Source: Paracorniculantispora psalliotae (taxonomy: Eukaryota > Ascomycota > Sordariomycetes > Hypocreales > Cordycipitaceae). From it: 64,000 nucleotides of DNA. A program made the translations under genes and the position numbers. Below are positions 35,901 through 46,667 of this stretch, in pieces; the stretch's first letter is position 1; the number at the start of each line of letters is the position of its first letter. Location of the stretch: NCBI GenBank assembly GCA_002796755.1, contig PHFE01000129.1, positions 445,710 to 509,709 of the forward strand. The letters are read 5' to 3'. The notes beneath the pieces were generated by a model. The model made no database searches. It was not told where the DNA came from and worked only from the letters and a program-made list of their open reading frames with translations.

Positions 35901-37620
35901 GGATGAAGACTTGCAAGGGTACAGTAACGCCATCCTTGTTTTCTTGCCTGGCATTGCAGAGATCCGAACCTTGAATGATATGCTCCTCGGCGACCCTCGA
36001 TTCGCCAAAGAATGGCTTGTGTATCCTTTGCACTCGACCATTGCCACAGATGACCAAGAATCGGCATTCCTGGTACCTCCTCCTGGCATGCGAAAAATTG
36101 TGCTGGCCACGAATATCGCCGAGACTGGTATCACGATTCCAGATGTTACCTGTGTCATCGACACTGGCAAGCATCGCGAGATGCGATTCGACGAGCGACG
36201 ACAGCTATCGAGATTGATTGATACGTTCATCTCAAGAGCCAATGCAAAGCAGCGCCGCGGCCGAGCTGGTCGTGTCCAGAAAGGTCTCTGCTTTCACATG
36301 TACACTCAGTACCGTCATAACTCCCTGATGAGCGACCAGCAAACTCCCGAGATGCTTCGACTGTCGTTGCAGGATCTGGCAATCCGAGTCAAAATTTGCA
36401 AGATTGGAGGCATCGAGGATACTCTAGGAGACGCTTTGGATCCTCCCTCAGCGAAAAACATCCGTCGTGCCATCGATGCTTTGGTAGACGTGCGGGCGTT
36501 GACACCCGGCGAGGAGCTGACTCCGCTTGGGCACCAGCTTGCGCGCCTCCCTCTGGACGTGTTCCTTGGAAAGTTGATTCTCTTTGGAACTGTGTTCAAG
36601 TGCTTGGATGTCGCCCTCACATTAGCAGCCATCCTATCATCCAAGTCCCCTTTTTCGGCACCTTTTGCCCAACGCGCGCAGGCCGATAATGCTCGTGCAG
36701 CTTTCCGAAGAGCTGATTCAGATCTTCTCACAGTATACAATGCATACCTGGGATGGAAAAAGACTTGCCAGTCAAACAGTGGTATCGGAAAGGAGCTGCA
36801 ATTCTGTCGCAAAAACTTCCTGAGTCAACAAACACTTTCAAATATCGAGGATTTAAAGGGCCAGCTTCTGGTTTCCCTCGCAGACTCTGGCTTCCTCCCG
36901 CTTACAGACGAGGAGCGAAAGGCACTGTCCCGACAGCGCTTCTCTGGAGGACGTGGCCGTCGACAGCAGCACTTTTTCGAGATTCCCGGCCGTGTCAACA
37001 TGCACAGCGACAACGATGTTGTTTCCGCATCTGTAGTTGCTTGGAGCTTTTATCCCAAGCTCTTGGTGCGAGACACGCCCGGCATGAAGGGCATGCGAAA
37101 TATCGGCAACAATCAGTCCATCAGCATACACCCCTCTTCAGTCAACCGCGGTCATTTCGATCTCAAATGGCTTTCATATTACCACATCATGCAGTCCAAG
37201 TCGTAAGTCTTGCAACTCCACCGTTCATTCGCCCAGCTAACCTTGAATAGGGTCTATCGAGCTCATGAGACCACCGCAACAGACCCTTTCGCCATTGCCC
37301 TCCTCTGTGGAGATGTTCGCATCGATGTAAGCCACACTTTGAGCCTCACTGAGCTACGATTGTCGAATCAAAGGCTAACCTGTGTGTAGATGTTTTCCGG
37401 TGTCATTATCCTCGATGGAAACAGAGGACGCTTCGCCGTTCCGGATTGGAAGACGCTGCTCGCCATCAAGGTTATCCGCACACGGTTGCGCGAGCTCCTC
37501 ACCCGATCCTTTAAGCAGCCAGGCAAGCTTCCCACTGCGCAGCATGAAAAGTGGCTTGACGTCTGGCAGCGGCTGTTTACGCAAGACTTCAATCAAGAAA
37601 AATCGATTGGCGTACTGTGA
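32928..37620 (+). CDS. DEAH/RHA-type ATP-dependent RNA helicase, DHX29/YLR419W-like
   Basis: Exons 32928-33639, 33691-34366, 34413-34983, 35037-35134, 35181-37202, 37251-37326 and 37390-37620 give 1,461 residues. A Lys-rich start (MAGNKKKKKPAANPARGFATMS) leads into a ~650-residue N-terminal region typical of this subfamily. The helicase core has motif I GETGCGKST (about 682-690; its Cys codon is split by an intron), Ia TEPRRISAISLARRV, II DEVHER (about 787), III SATVD, IV ILVFLPG, V TNIAETGITIPD and VI QRRGRAGR. The winged-helix, ratchet and OB regions follow, including IHPSSVN. Family members unwind structured mRNA leaders on the 40S subunit during initiation, so a translation role is inferred. 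DHX57/Ucp12-type helicases are the closest alternative. Confidence 0.93.
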
Positions 37621-37840
37621 AGACGCATACATGTAACTTCTTGGAGCATGGACAAGGACATTTGGGCAAATTAAATCTTGCCATTTTCGGATAGCATACA
37701 GCCGTTCACATTGGTGCATGATAGATAAAAGCGTATGAGCGGAATAAATTGGTATATTTAAATGCATCTTCGTGATTGAAAATCTCATTATTTTACAATA
37801 TTTCTCTAGTGCGGCGTTATTCTGTCAATTCCCCTGCCCG

Positions 37841-40800
37841 CTATGATTCCTCCCCAGTCTTTTCGTCCTTCTTACTACCGCTGGCGAGAAAGAGAGCCTT
37901 GAAATCGGCATTGTTCTTCTTCAGCCCAGCCGCCTCTGCATCCTTCGTGGCACTGTCACCGCTGGGCGTAGCCGTCTTTCGAGGAGCGAATCCCAGCCCC
38001 CGTTTCGGGCCCGGTCGAGCCGCCGTGGGCCTGCGTATGCCACTCGGCGCCGGCATGAAGCCTGCGCTGGCCGCTGGTTTCCCACTCGCGCCACTACCCG
38101 GGGCGGCCTGTAGCTTCTCCTTTGGTTTTGCCGCGGCCTGCCCGTCGCCGCGCTCCGCTTTGGCGTGCCGAAGCTCCTCGGGGGAGCCTGTGCGCAGCGT
38201 GTAGCCCTCGTACTCGATGCTATTGAGCTGGAGGGCCGCTTTGCCGGCACCGGCCGCGTCTGCGAATTCGATAATGGCGCCGCCATGCATCGGCTGCATC
38301 ACTAAGCGGACGACGGGGCCAAATGGCTCCACGAGCTTCTGCACTCGTGCGTCGTTGACCGTGTCAGGCAGACCGAGCAGGGCAATTGTGCGGGCACTGA
38401 TATCCTCTGCAGCGGCATTGCTCTTCTTGCCTGTCGTGGTCTCCATCGTGGCATCACCGTCGGCATCTACCGCTGTTGTTGTGACAGTCTTTGCCGTCGT
38501 CTTCACCTTGGACACCTTGGACAGTGAAACCTGCAAAATCTGGTGGCGGAATTTAGTGTTGTTCAGTTCTGCCACGGCGTTTTCGGCCTGTTCTTTTGTC
38601 TCAAAGTCCAGGAAGCAGAAGCCACGGGGCTTGCCGGAAAATCCTCGTGGTATGTTCACTCTGGTGACTTTTCCATACTTGGAAAAGATGTCCTTGATGT
38701 CGGATTCCACAACAGTGCTGTCTAGGTTGGCCACGTGTACTTCGCGGCCTTCTGCGACAGCGCCTTCTCGGTCTTTCTTCTGCCCAGGGTCCGAGAACTT
38801 GGAAAGAAGCCTGTACTTGCCCTCGAGAACCGTGCCTTCTTTCTGCACAGCTTTGGCGGCAGCTGTTTGGTCGCGGAAAGAAACGTAGCAGAAGCGTCGA
38901 TGAGCATTTACTTTCAGGCTCGGCCATCGGATGCTCAAGATTTCGCCGCAGTCCTGGAACAGTTCCCGAATAAATTTTTCATCTGCTGCAGGCGGGTAGT
39001 TTGCGACGTAGACTGTCAAATCATGACCAGATCCAACTTGTATTTGATGCTCTCCAAAATACTTTTGGTCGCGAAGCAAGGCAGATTCGGCTTCAGGTGA
39101 CGATGTGAATTCGATCAGAGCTGTAGTGGAATTGCCGTCATCTTCCTTCACGAAAGCAGTAAAGTTTTTGATATGACCGTAGTCTTTGAAGTATTGTCGA
39201 ACCTTGCTTTGCGTGGTATCGGGCGGCAGGTTGGACACGATAATGGTCGAGTTCTCGCGGTCTCGTTTCCCAGTCTGAGATGTGGTGGATTGTGCATCGG
39301 CGTCGTCCGGCTTGTTCTTTTGACGCTTCACAGGCATTTCAGCGGGTCCCTCCTCGTTAGTCAACGAATCATGCTTTCTCTTGCTTCCATTATGCGCATC
39401 ATCAACAGCAACGGCCTGTACCTCTGGCGCTGCTGACGAGTAGTACGCAGCGTACGCAGCAGCTTGTTCCTGTTCTTCTCGCTCTCGGCGCTTCTTGACG
39501 CCCTTTTCAGATCTATACACACTGTCCAAACATTTTCGAAGCGCTTCGGGTGATTCGTAATCGTTGCAATGCTGCATGTATAGTTCGAGCATCTTTTCGG
39601 GCCAGTCTATAGTCCGACGTAGCGATGCCTTGTGCAATACTTCGGTGGCAAGCGACGGAATGCGATCCGACGGTATTGACGATGGTCCTTGATTTTGTTG
39701 CAATTCCGTCCAGAAAGTCGACATTTCCCAAGTGTAATAGCGAGACCAGAATTCATACGTATCGGCGTACATCTTAGCGTTGGCTAACTTCTTCCACAAA
39801 GCTCTGGCCTGGGGCACAGCATCTTTTACCTCGGCGAGGAATTGCACATATATTCTCTCCAGTCGCAACTTTGGGTCGCCCTGGAAGTCCTTGCCGTAGA
39901 GCTTTTTTCCTTTGGCTCTGACATCATCGATACATGATTTAATAGCGACATCGGCCATCTCTGCAACTTCGTCGCCGTCAGTCGCACTCATCGCGGTCCG
40001 TTTGACGTATCCACACCAAGATTGATACAAGTCAATCAAATTATCCATGCCGCTGGAACATAACTGGTCTTGCTCCACGGCAGATATTTTGATAGACTCG
40101 ATTTCTTCAAAAGAAAATCCTGACTCTTCAGCGCAGAGAATGTATCTGCCCCAGAGGCGACCGGAAGATGGACAGTGCTGAACGGCGCGGCGTGAGGCGT
40201 CAAACAGTTTTTCGGGGGCATGCAGCTGAGGGCGTGCTGACAGAAATGATATGTATCCGTACCACGCCGCTTCGTCGAAAGTAAATATGCCTGAAAGAGC
40301 TCTATCGTGGAGACCAGAACAGATATCGGCCGCGAGCTGCGGGTCGTCCTGGTCTTTCCAGCTTTGCGCCGTCTCCCATTCGAGATATTCCAGCATAATT
40401 TTCTGCTGCGAGTCCAAGTCTTCTTGTCTCTTTGCTTGGCTTATTCGCGTTTCGAATGGATCTCGGGCCGTGACGATGGCTTTGGTCTTTTGGGCACTGG
40501 AAGTGACTTCCTGCATCGAGCTTTCCCATGCGCTCTGGTCGTGCTCAGAGAGGTAGCTTGAAAAAGCTTGTGATGTTTCGTCCCATGTGAGATGTGGAGT
40601 TGTGAGACGGCTTTTGTATTCGTTTGCGATTTTTTGGACGGTTTCGGGCTGCTTGGTGGCAGCGAGCTGGTCTGTCTCGATGGCGATCCATTTGTCCCAT
40701 AGGAGATGACTGTCACCGATACGGAATTTGACAGCGTCGTATCCTTGGCGCCATAGTTCGAGCTCGGCATCGAGAGAGAATAATTCTTGTCCGATCGCCT

Positions 40801-41020
40801 TTTCGCCCTCGGGCCACTCCGTTTCGGCGCTGGCGCTTGTGTCGCGCAGAGAAGAGAAGTATTGGCAATACGCCAGCCATATTTTCAGGCTACCGGGCTC
40901 TGCCCCTGCTGCCTTTTTGTACATTTCGATGAGGTTGACGCATTGTTCCAGGTCGGTGGTGTTGCGCGCGGCTTCCTCTAGGTAGGATAGCCAGTTATCC
41001 TCTCCCACTGGGGTGGCCAT
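37841..41020 (-). CDS. SART3/Prp24-type U4/U6 snRNP recycling factor
   Basis: Single-exon gene of 1,059 residues, the only large intronless gene here apart from the rhamnose dehydrogenase. The N-terminal ~500 residues are HAT (half-a-TPR) repeats, with features such as LKIWLAYCQYF, LLWDKWIAIE and YEFWSRYYTWEMS. A charged linker with KRKHDS and KRQKNKPDD comes next. Four RRMs follow: STIIVSNLPPDT, LTVYVANYPPAADEKF, REVHVANLDSTVVESDI with GFCFLDFETKEQA, and ARTIALLGLPDTV. The end, NNADFKALFLASG, matches the LSm-interaction motif of Prp24/SART3. These proteins anneal U4 and U6 snRNAs during spliceosome recycling in the nucleus. Its stop is 220 bp from the helicase stop (convergent). Confidence 0.93.
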   Translation of the reverse strand: MATPVGEDNWLSYLEEAARNTTDLEQCVNLIEMYKKAAGAEPGSLKIWLAYCQYFSSLRDTSASAETEWPEGEKAIGQELFSLDAELELWRQGYDAVKFRIGDSHLLWDKWIAIETDQLAATKQPETVQKIANEYKSRLTTPHLTWDETSQAFSSYLSEHDQSAWESSMQEVTSSAQKTKAIVTARDPFETRISQAKRQEDLDSQQKIMLEYLEWETAQSWKDQDDPQLAADICSGLHDRALSGIFTFDEAAWYGYISFLSARPQLHAPEKLFDASRRAVQHCPSSGRLWGRYILCAEESGFSFEEIESIKISAVEQDQLCSSGMDNLIDLYQSWCGYVKRTAMSATDGDEVAEMADVAIKSCIDDVRAKGKKLYGKDFQGDPKLRLERIYVQFLAEVKDAVPQARALWKKLANAKMYADTYEFWSRYYTWEMSTFWTELQQNQGPSSIPSDRIPSLATEVLHKASLRRTIDWPEKMLELYMQHCNDYESPEALRKCLDSVYRSEKGVKKRREREEQEQAAAYAAYYSSAAPEVQAVAVDDAHNGSKRKHDSLTNEEGPAEMPVKRQKNKPDDADAQSTTSQTGKRDRENSTIIVSNLPPDTTQSKVRQYFKDYGHIKNFTAFVKEDDGNSTTALIEFTSSPEAESALLRDQKYFGEHQIQVGSGHDLTVYVANYPPAADEKFIRELFQDCGEILSIRWPSLKVNAHRRFCYVSFRDQTAAAKAVQKEGTVLEGKYRLLSKFSDPGQKKDREGAVAEGREVHVANLDSTVVESDIKDIFSKYGKVTRVNIPRGFSGKPRGFCFLDFETKEQAENAVAELNNTKFRHQILQVSLSKVSKVKTTAKTVTTTAVDADGDATMETTTGKKSNAAAEDISARTIALLGLPDTVNDARVQKLVEPFGPVVRLVMQPMHGGAIIEFADAAGAGKAALQLNSIEYEGYTLRTGSPEELRHAKAERGDGQAAAKPKEKLQAAPGSGASGKPAASAGFMPAPSGIRRPTAARPGPKRGLGFAPRKTATPSGDSATKDAEAAGLKKNNADFKALFLASGSKKDEKTGEES

Positions 41021-43772
41021 GGTCGCGGTCGATTAAGGATTGCAGGTGGACATGCGGGGATGGTGTCGGCGCCGGGTATGTGATGGCTTCGAGCATGCGG
41101 TGGACGCTGTTTAATTTTTTTTTGAGTGCGACATGAGAAGTCAATGTTTCGTGGTCGCCAAGCTGTTCTGCCGCGTTTGTTTTGTTTGTGACTGGCTATG
41201 CGACAGCTGCCTGGAGGCTGAGCTCTAAATTTCGCCGATAAGGCTTATCGGCCAGCTTGCCGTGGGGTGGCAACATGACGCACCGCCAGGCTACAGAAGT
41301 ATGACTGGATGTGTCCAGTAGGCGATATTATATTTTGAGACGGTAATTGTCTAGTGATGTTGTTCTCTTGTCGTCATGGGCCTTTTTTTCTCTTTTTTGT
41401 GCCAATTTGGCTGAGAATGGTTGCAACTGTCTATAAACAGCGCCTGTCTTATCTACACTATGCAGCTGCCATAATCGCCACTAACAAGCACCAAAACTGA
41501 TGGCAACCATTTACCCGACGGGGACCGCTCACGTCACAGAAAAAGCGAGAAATGACTATTACCAATGACTGCAACAAGCAGAATAAACCCGACTGTTGTA
41601 CTGTGTCCGAGTTCACGACACACGCGGGGCCCGAGTACAAAAAGCATGAACTAATACAGGGTACGAGGCGCAGCAGTCGCAAAAGCTTTGTTCCCCCAGG
41701 GTGCATGGGCGGCCGGCGATGGCAGATCACTTTGGGACCGCCGTCACAGTCGAGGCACATAAGCGCAGCAAACCGCTTTTTTTTGGCGACTTGAGCATCG
41801 TATGATTCCAGCGACAAAGTTGGGAAACAAGTAGTCGCGTGCTCGGCGCGAATGGTGGCGACTCGAAGTAAGTTCACTGTTCAAGTAGACAGCTGTCGTC
41901 AGGCTTCACAGTAGGAGCCGTCAGCGTCGAGCTCCTGGAACCCAATTTTGGCCAGCAATTGGATATGTGGCTGGCAAGGAGTCAAGCTAATGCTGGTGGT
42001 GGCAGCCCCTGGCCAAGCCATCCGTTGCGACAGTGGCAGCGTGCTCGGCTGCTGCTAGCGTATTTGTGTAACTCACACCGGCTGATTAGTGCGCCGCCAT
42101 CCAATTTCTTACTGACTTTCCCCTGTACCTGAGAAATGGTGATGCGCTGATTTTCATCACACTTCCTTCATACCACGGCGCTTTCCACAAAGAACATGGG
42201 CCGGCTGTAGGCATGCATGGGACAATGAATACGATGACGAAGTCGCAGACACGGTTAGTAAATGCTTTGTAGAAAAACATGAAACGTATAGGTTATAGAG
42301 TCCGGGAAGGGCGATCGAAAATCTGGTGCCATATCGCACAGCAAACTCTCTATCTCAATATGTGCCACTACTGAGTACGCAGGTTCGGAGGGGGACTTGG
42401 GGCTTGAGTGGGCTTGAGAGCGGGCGAGTGGGGAGTGGGAGCGTGGGAGCGTGGCGTCCCTTGCATTAGATGGAAGCACACACCAGCAGAGAGCACCACA
42501 GTCCTCTACCAACGGGAGAAAAGAGAGCACTGGCGGAGGTGATGAGCGCTACTGGACAGCACAGCACACAGCCCAACAGGACAACAGTCCGCATCATTCT
42601 GTCTCAGTGGCATGTCTTGGACCGCAATGATCAAAACGACGTAGCCCTACGAGTCTACGACAAGACAGGGCCGCTTGGGCTTGTACAAGACCGCGTTTAA
42701 ACCCCGCCGCCAAAGCCGTTGAACGATAATCACTCGGTAGTTACACAGCATGTTTAATAAATGCCATCGGCCATCCGAAGTGACAGAAACCAGGCATTGG
42801 AGCCGGGATAGCAACCGTGCTTGCATATTTGTCCTGACATGGTGCATGCACAACTTTCATGCATGATGGCGTCGCTCTTGCATATCCCTGCATTAGCACC
42901 GTATTCTTGGGGGCCACAAGAGCGGGTCAGGCACAAGATACATAATGTGGCCTCCTATTTTGATGAGATGCCAGCCAGCCTGGCCCAACCAAGGCTCTCT
43001 CGTTTCTCGCTGTCATTATTGATGTGCCTTGACACAAATCTGGACCATGCACAAGTGCCTGGCTAATTATGTAGGCCCTGCGCATGGCACCCAGGCACTG
43101 CACACTGAGGACAGTGAGGCACAGCCCCCGCGTAGGACGGTCCTTGGGTAGCGCTTCTCCGTCGACTCGTAATGGCAGCACACCACCAGGTTGCCAGCTA
43201 ATATTGGACCACCAATAGCGCGAGCGCGCACTGGCTCCTTTTTATTTGGTTCCTGACACTAAAAAAACAGCAGATGCTCTCTGCTGGCCCGCACATCCAA
43301 TTCGGCCGGGCTCATCTATTATTACACCACCCACCCCAGGAGCACCCTCTCCACGGACTCTGCTCCAACATCGCAGGCTGCCTGGTCCCGCGCCGCATTC
43401 CAATCCTTACGACCTTCCGTCTCATTCCTCTGTCGCCCTCCGTCTTTCCCTTTTCGCGCCTAGCTGCGTTCCCTCGCTCATTCTTGACTGCTCCGTTCTT
43501 TTCTTATACCTACCTAGCTTCCACCTCGCGCGCGACCGGTTCCCGTCCGTGGTAGCTTTTTTTTCTCTCTCGAGTGACGCGCAGACACGATACTGTCTCA
43601 CTCCTCGGTGCCAATTCGCTTCGAATACGTCAACAACTTGACATTCACTTTGACCCTGCGCCACACATTCGCTTCAATCTCATCCTTTCCACCATTCAAA
43701 TCGTCCAACCAGCGGTTGACTTGTACTGCGCTACTGTTATATCGACCGCCTCGATAGTAATTAACCACAACG
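41021..43772. other. 2.75-kb divergent region with no supported gene
   Basis: Lies between the SART3-like gene (minus) and the CFEM gene (plus). Scattered frames of 60-140 residues have no motif and no coherent splice partners. From 43370 to 43570 the DNA is strongly pyrimidine-rich on the plus strand, typical of a fungal core promoter and leader ahead of the CFEM start. The length suggests a complex promoter or an unannotated non-coding transcript; neither can be shown from sequence. Confidence 0.5.
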
Positions 43773-44785
43773 ATGGCTCGATTTCAATTCTGGGCTGCAT
43801 TGGCCTTGCTTGGCCTAACTACAGTCTCCGTTGTAGCCGACGGAAGCTGTGTGGTGCGTATTACCGTCATGCAGCGGACCAAGCTTAATGTCTAACAGTT
43901 CCCGTCTAGCCAACATGTGTCAATGAAAAGCAAAATAATAACTTCAAGGACTTTGGCTGCGTTGCTGCTGATCAAGCTGGCTGTCTTTGCCGTTCAGAAG
44001 GCTTTATCAACTTGGTCGCCGACTGCTCCAAATCATGCAACCCCACGGTTGACGAATTCCGACAAGGACTGCTTGGAACTGCCCCTCCGCGATTCTGCGT
44101 TGGTAAGTTGCGACTCTGAACAATGCAGTGGTAGACATACTGACAGAATAAAGGTATCCCTGCTGGCGAAGTTCCTAATGCCAAGAACCTTGCTTCGCCA
44201 TCATCGGCTGCGCCGGCTTCGACGAGCACACCAGCAAGCACCGCGCCGTCCTCAACATCCTCGACTCCGTCACCGTCCTCGACATCGAGTCCGGTCTCTA
44301 CTTCTACCACATTGGCGACTTCCACAACATCGGGAACACCGACTACAAGCAGCGCATCATCTGTAAGTAATATATTTGGTACACCAGACCACAGCTGACA
44401 CCCCACAAAGTCCGGCTCTACTACGTCCAGCCACACAAGCACTTCGACGTCCGCCGCCGCCGGAGAGACCACCTCTGCCGCTGCCACACCGACCCCTGCC
44501 TCTGGCATCTCCTCTGGCGCCGCTGCAGGAATTGGCATTGGTGTCGCCATTGTCGTCGTGGCTGTTGCCGTCATCGCTTTCTGCCTGCTCAGGAAGAGAA
44601 AGAGCCAAGCTCCTCCCCGACACTCAATGGAGATTTCCAAGCCACTCCCCGGCTCAGGACGCACATACCCGGCGCGCGATGATGGAGACCGCGACTCTTT
44701 TGACAAGTACGGAAACGACATCGAAATGACATCGAACCGCTACGAGGATATGGTCCCAAGCCAGCAACCGCGAACCATGGTGTAA
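43773..44785 (+). CDS. CFEM-domain surface protein with Ser/Thr mucin stalk and one TM segment
   Basis: Exons 43773-43853, 43910-44102, 44154-44362 and 44411-44785 give 285 residues. A signal peptide (MARFQFWAALALLGLTTVSVVA) precedes an eight-cysteine CFEM-like domain (about 26-93): SCV, PTCV, FGCV, AGCLC, ADCSKSC and PRFCV. A ~90-residue Ser/Thr/Pro/Ala stalk, surely O-glycosylated, follows. One TM helix (about 198-222, AAAGIGIGVAIVVVAVAVIAF) and a ~60-residue cytosolic tail with RKRK at the membrane edge complete it. CFEM proteins sit in the cell wall or membrane and serve in haem/iron capture, adhesion or signalling; fungal TM forms can act as surface sensors. Most CFEM proteins are GPI-anchored, so the TM form is a minority type. 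Function is not inferred further. Confidence 0.85.
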
Positions 44786-45267
44786 TGAATCCAGCTCAAA
44801 ACGTGCTGAAGGAAATGAGAAAGGGATTACAGCTGCGTTGTACGTATTCTATTGGGCATTCGAAGCAGTGAATCTATTCTTATTGCTATTCTAATTGGGC
44901 CTTGGAAGCAGTGGGGTTTGCAATTTTTCAACCAGAGGACTTTTTATGTGCATATTCGACTCTGTCTTTTCTTCATCTTTTCATTTTTACCGTGGTCGAT
45001 CGACCCCATTTTTTTGTCAGGATCGTTGTAGGCGACAACAAGCTACTGCAGGCAGGGAGGAATTTCTTTTTTCTTTTTTGTTCAGTTCTTACAGCTCCAA
45101 TTCTATGTACATATGTTGTTACAATTCTCCAACTCGCTCATTTTGAATCCGCGTCGATGAATGCTATGTGATGGCACAGTTCCCAACTCTGACGTCTACC
45201 AGCTGTAGTACGGTGCTGAGGGTAAAGGCTGCGGGCGGGCTATTGATACAGTTCCCACTCAGACGTC
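44786..45267. other. Convergent 3' region between the CFEM and MRPL22 genes
   Basis: 482 bp. Contains T-rich runs at 44945-45110 consistent with a 3' UTR, and at 45175-45240 a diverged extra copy of the MRPL22 3' end (separate entry). Confidence 0.5.
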
Positions 45268-45315
45268 TTACCAGCTGTAGTACGGTCGCTGGCCGTGAAC
45301 GCTGCGGTTGGGCAG
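45175..45315 (-). repeat. Imperfect ~70-bp tandem duplication of the MRPL22 3' end
   Basis: Copy A (about 45175-45240) and copy B (about 45247-45315) share ACAGTTCCCA, GACGTCT and ACCAGCTGTAGTACGGT with small indels. Copy B contains the real MRPL22 stop (TAA, 45268-45270). Copy A, on the same strand, still reads Tyr-Tyr-Ser-Trp then TAG. Confidence 0.8.
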
Positions 45316-46380
45316 GTGAATCCAAGGACCCTTGGCCGCCTTCTTTGCCTCGCGCTCCTCGTGCTCGCGTATTCTCGTCTTCTCCTCCTTGAGCAGGATC
45401 GTCAGGGCTAAGGGTTCGGTAACGTTAGCTTTCACAAACAAAAAGTTGGTCAATCAGTCGTTCAGGTCACACATACAGGTAGCGGGATGTTGGATGACAC
45501 CGCTTCTTCCGCGACCCTTATAGTCGAGGGATTTTCCGCGCCACTTGCCCCTGCCAACCCAGCACTGGGCGACGTACATGCGCGACGGGTCGACAATGTC
45601 GAGCCACTTGCCCTCGACCGTCTGGATCTTCTTGGGGCTGTCGTACAGCTCGCCCTTGACTTTGCCCAGGCCCATGCCGCGCTGCGCGATGGCTAGGTCG
45701 CGCGCCTCCTCCAGGTAGTACTTGACCTCGGCGGCCATCTTCTTCTTGGACCACGTCATCTGCGTGATGGCGTCGTCCACCGGCTTGCCGGCAATCTGGC
45801 GCGACAGCATCATCAGCTTCTTGACGCTCGTCGCTATCAAGGGGCTCTTGTGGAGGAGCTGGCGCTCCGTCCGGCTAATCTTTTGCTCCTTGGTTAGACG
45901 CCCGTTCTTGCGGACCATCTGGATGACCTTTCTCCGTTGCCAGCGCATGCGGCCCAGGGGGTCCGGGTCGACGACCATGGCCATGTTCTCCCGCGTCTTT
46001 TGCTCCGCGTTGTTGTGGCTCATCGGACCGGCCTGGGCTTCCCTCTGCTCGGCCGCCGTCGAAGTTTCAATTTCGTCCTGGAAGATGTTGTTCTCAATCT
46101 TGCCGTTCATGTTGCGATCGAGGAATTGCTGTCGCTTTTTCGGGTCGTCGAGGTCCAGCCCGGCCAGCTCATTCGACTTGCTACCCCAGCCCTTGAACAG
46201 GTTCCATTTGTGTCGCCTCTGCACGGCCGTGCCCGTCGTGACGGGCAGCGAGCTCGTGACTGTCGTTGCATATGCAGAAAATTGCGACCCTGCTCCAAAA
46301 AATTAGACAATTGAAATAATCAAACGAGAATTGAGCGTACCTGACGGCAGCAACCGCCGGGAGGCGAGGCGAAGACTCAT
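45268..46380 (-). CDS. MRPL22: Mitochondrial large-subunit ribosomal protein uL22m
   Basis: Exons 46341-46380, 45477-46289 and 45268-45428 give 337 residues. The N terminus (MSLRLASRRLLPSGSQFSAYATTV) is a clear mitochondrial presequence. The uL22 fold lies in the C-terminal half: SPLIATSVKKLMMLSRQIAGKPVDDAITQM, YLEEARDLAIAQRGMG and the rRNA-binding loop near QCWVGRGKWRGKSLDYKGRGRSG. It ends in KGPWIHLPNRSVHGQRPYYSW. The long N-terminal extension is normal for fungal mitoribosomal proteins. The gene is divergent from COX9, which also acts in mitochondria. Confidence 0.92.
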
Positions 46381-46667
46381 CGCAGTGGTGGATTGGCTTC
46401 GTCTACCCCTTTGCGGTGCGAATTATTTGCACTTTCTCAGGTCTGAAGCTCCCCCAAGTCCCTGTCGCGGTCGTCTTTTCGCTGGGCGACCGTGGTTTTG
46501 CCGGGTTCTGACAAGCATCACGTGACTCCGCTAGCGCGATTATCGTTCGACGGCCCAGTCCTCGGCTGGCTTCTGGAGAAGATCACTCCATCCCGAATCC
46601 GAGTTCTGCAAGACATATCGACACGTCCCTCCCTTTCGAAACACTGAAAATTTACAAATAATTCAAA
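46381..46667. promoter_or_regulatory. 287-bp bidirectional promoter of MRPL22 and COX9
   Basis: Short spacer between divergent starts of two nuclear genes for mitochondrial proteins. It contains the palindrome TCACGTGA at 46518-46525, the same 8-mer found in the eL19 promoter. Co-regulation is inferred. Confidence 0.6.

Noticed and set aside
43246..43641. 131-residue open frame before the CFEM gene
   Set aside because: It is made of the pyrimidine-rich leader (Pro/Ser/Leu only) and lies immediately upstream of a clear start codon; more likely 5' UTR or promoter.
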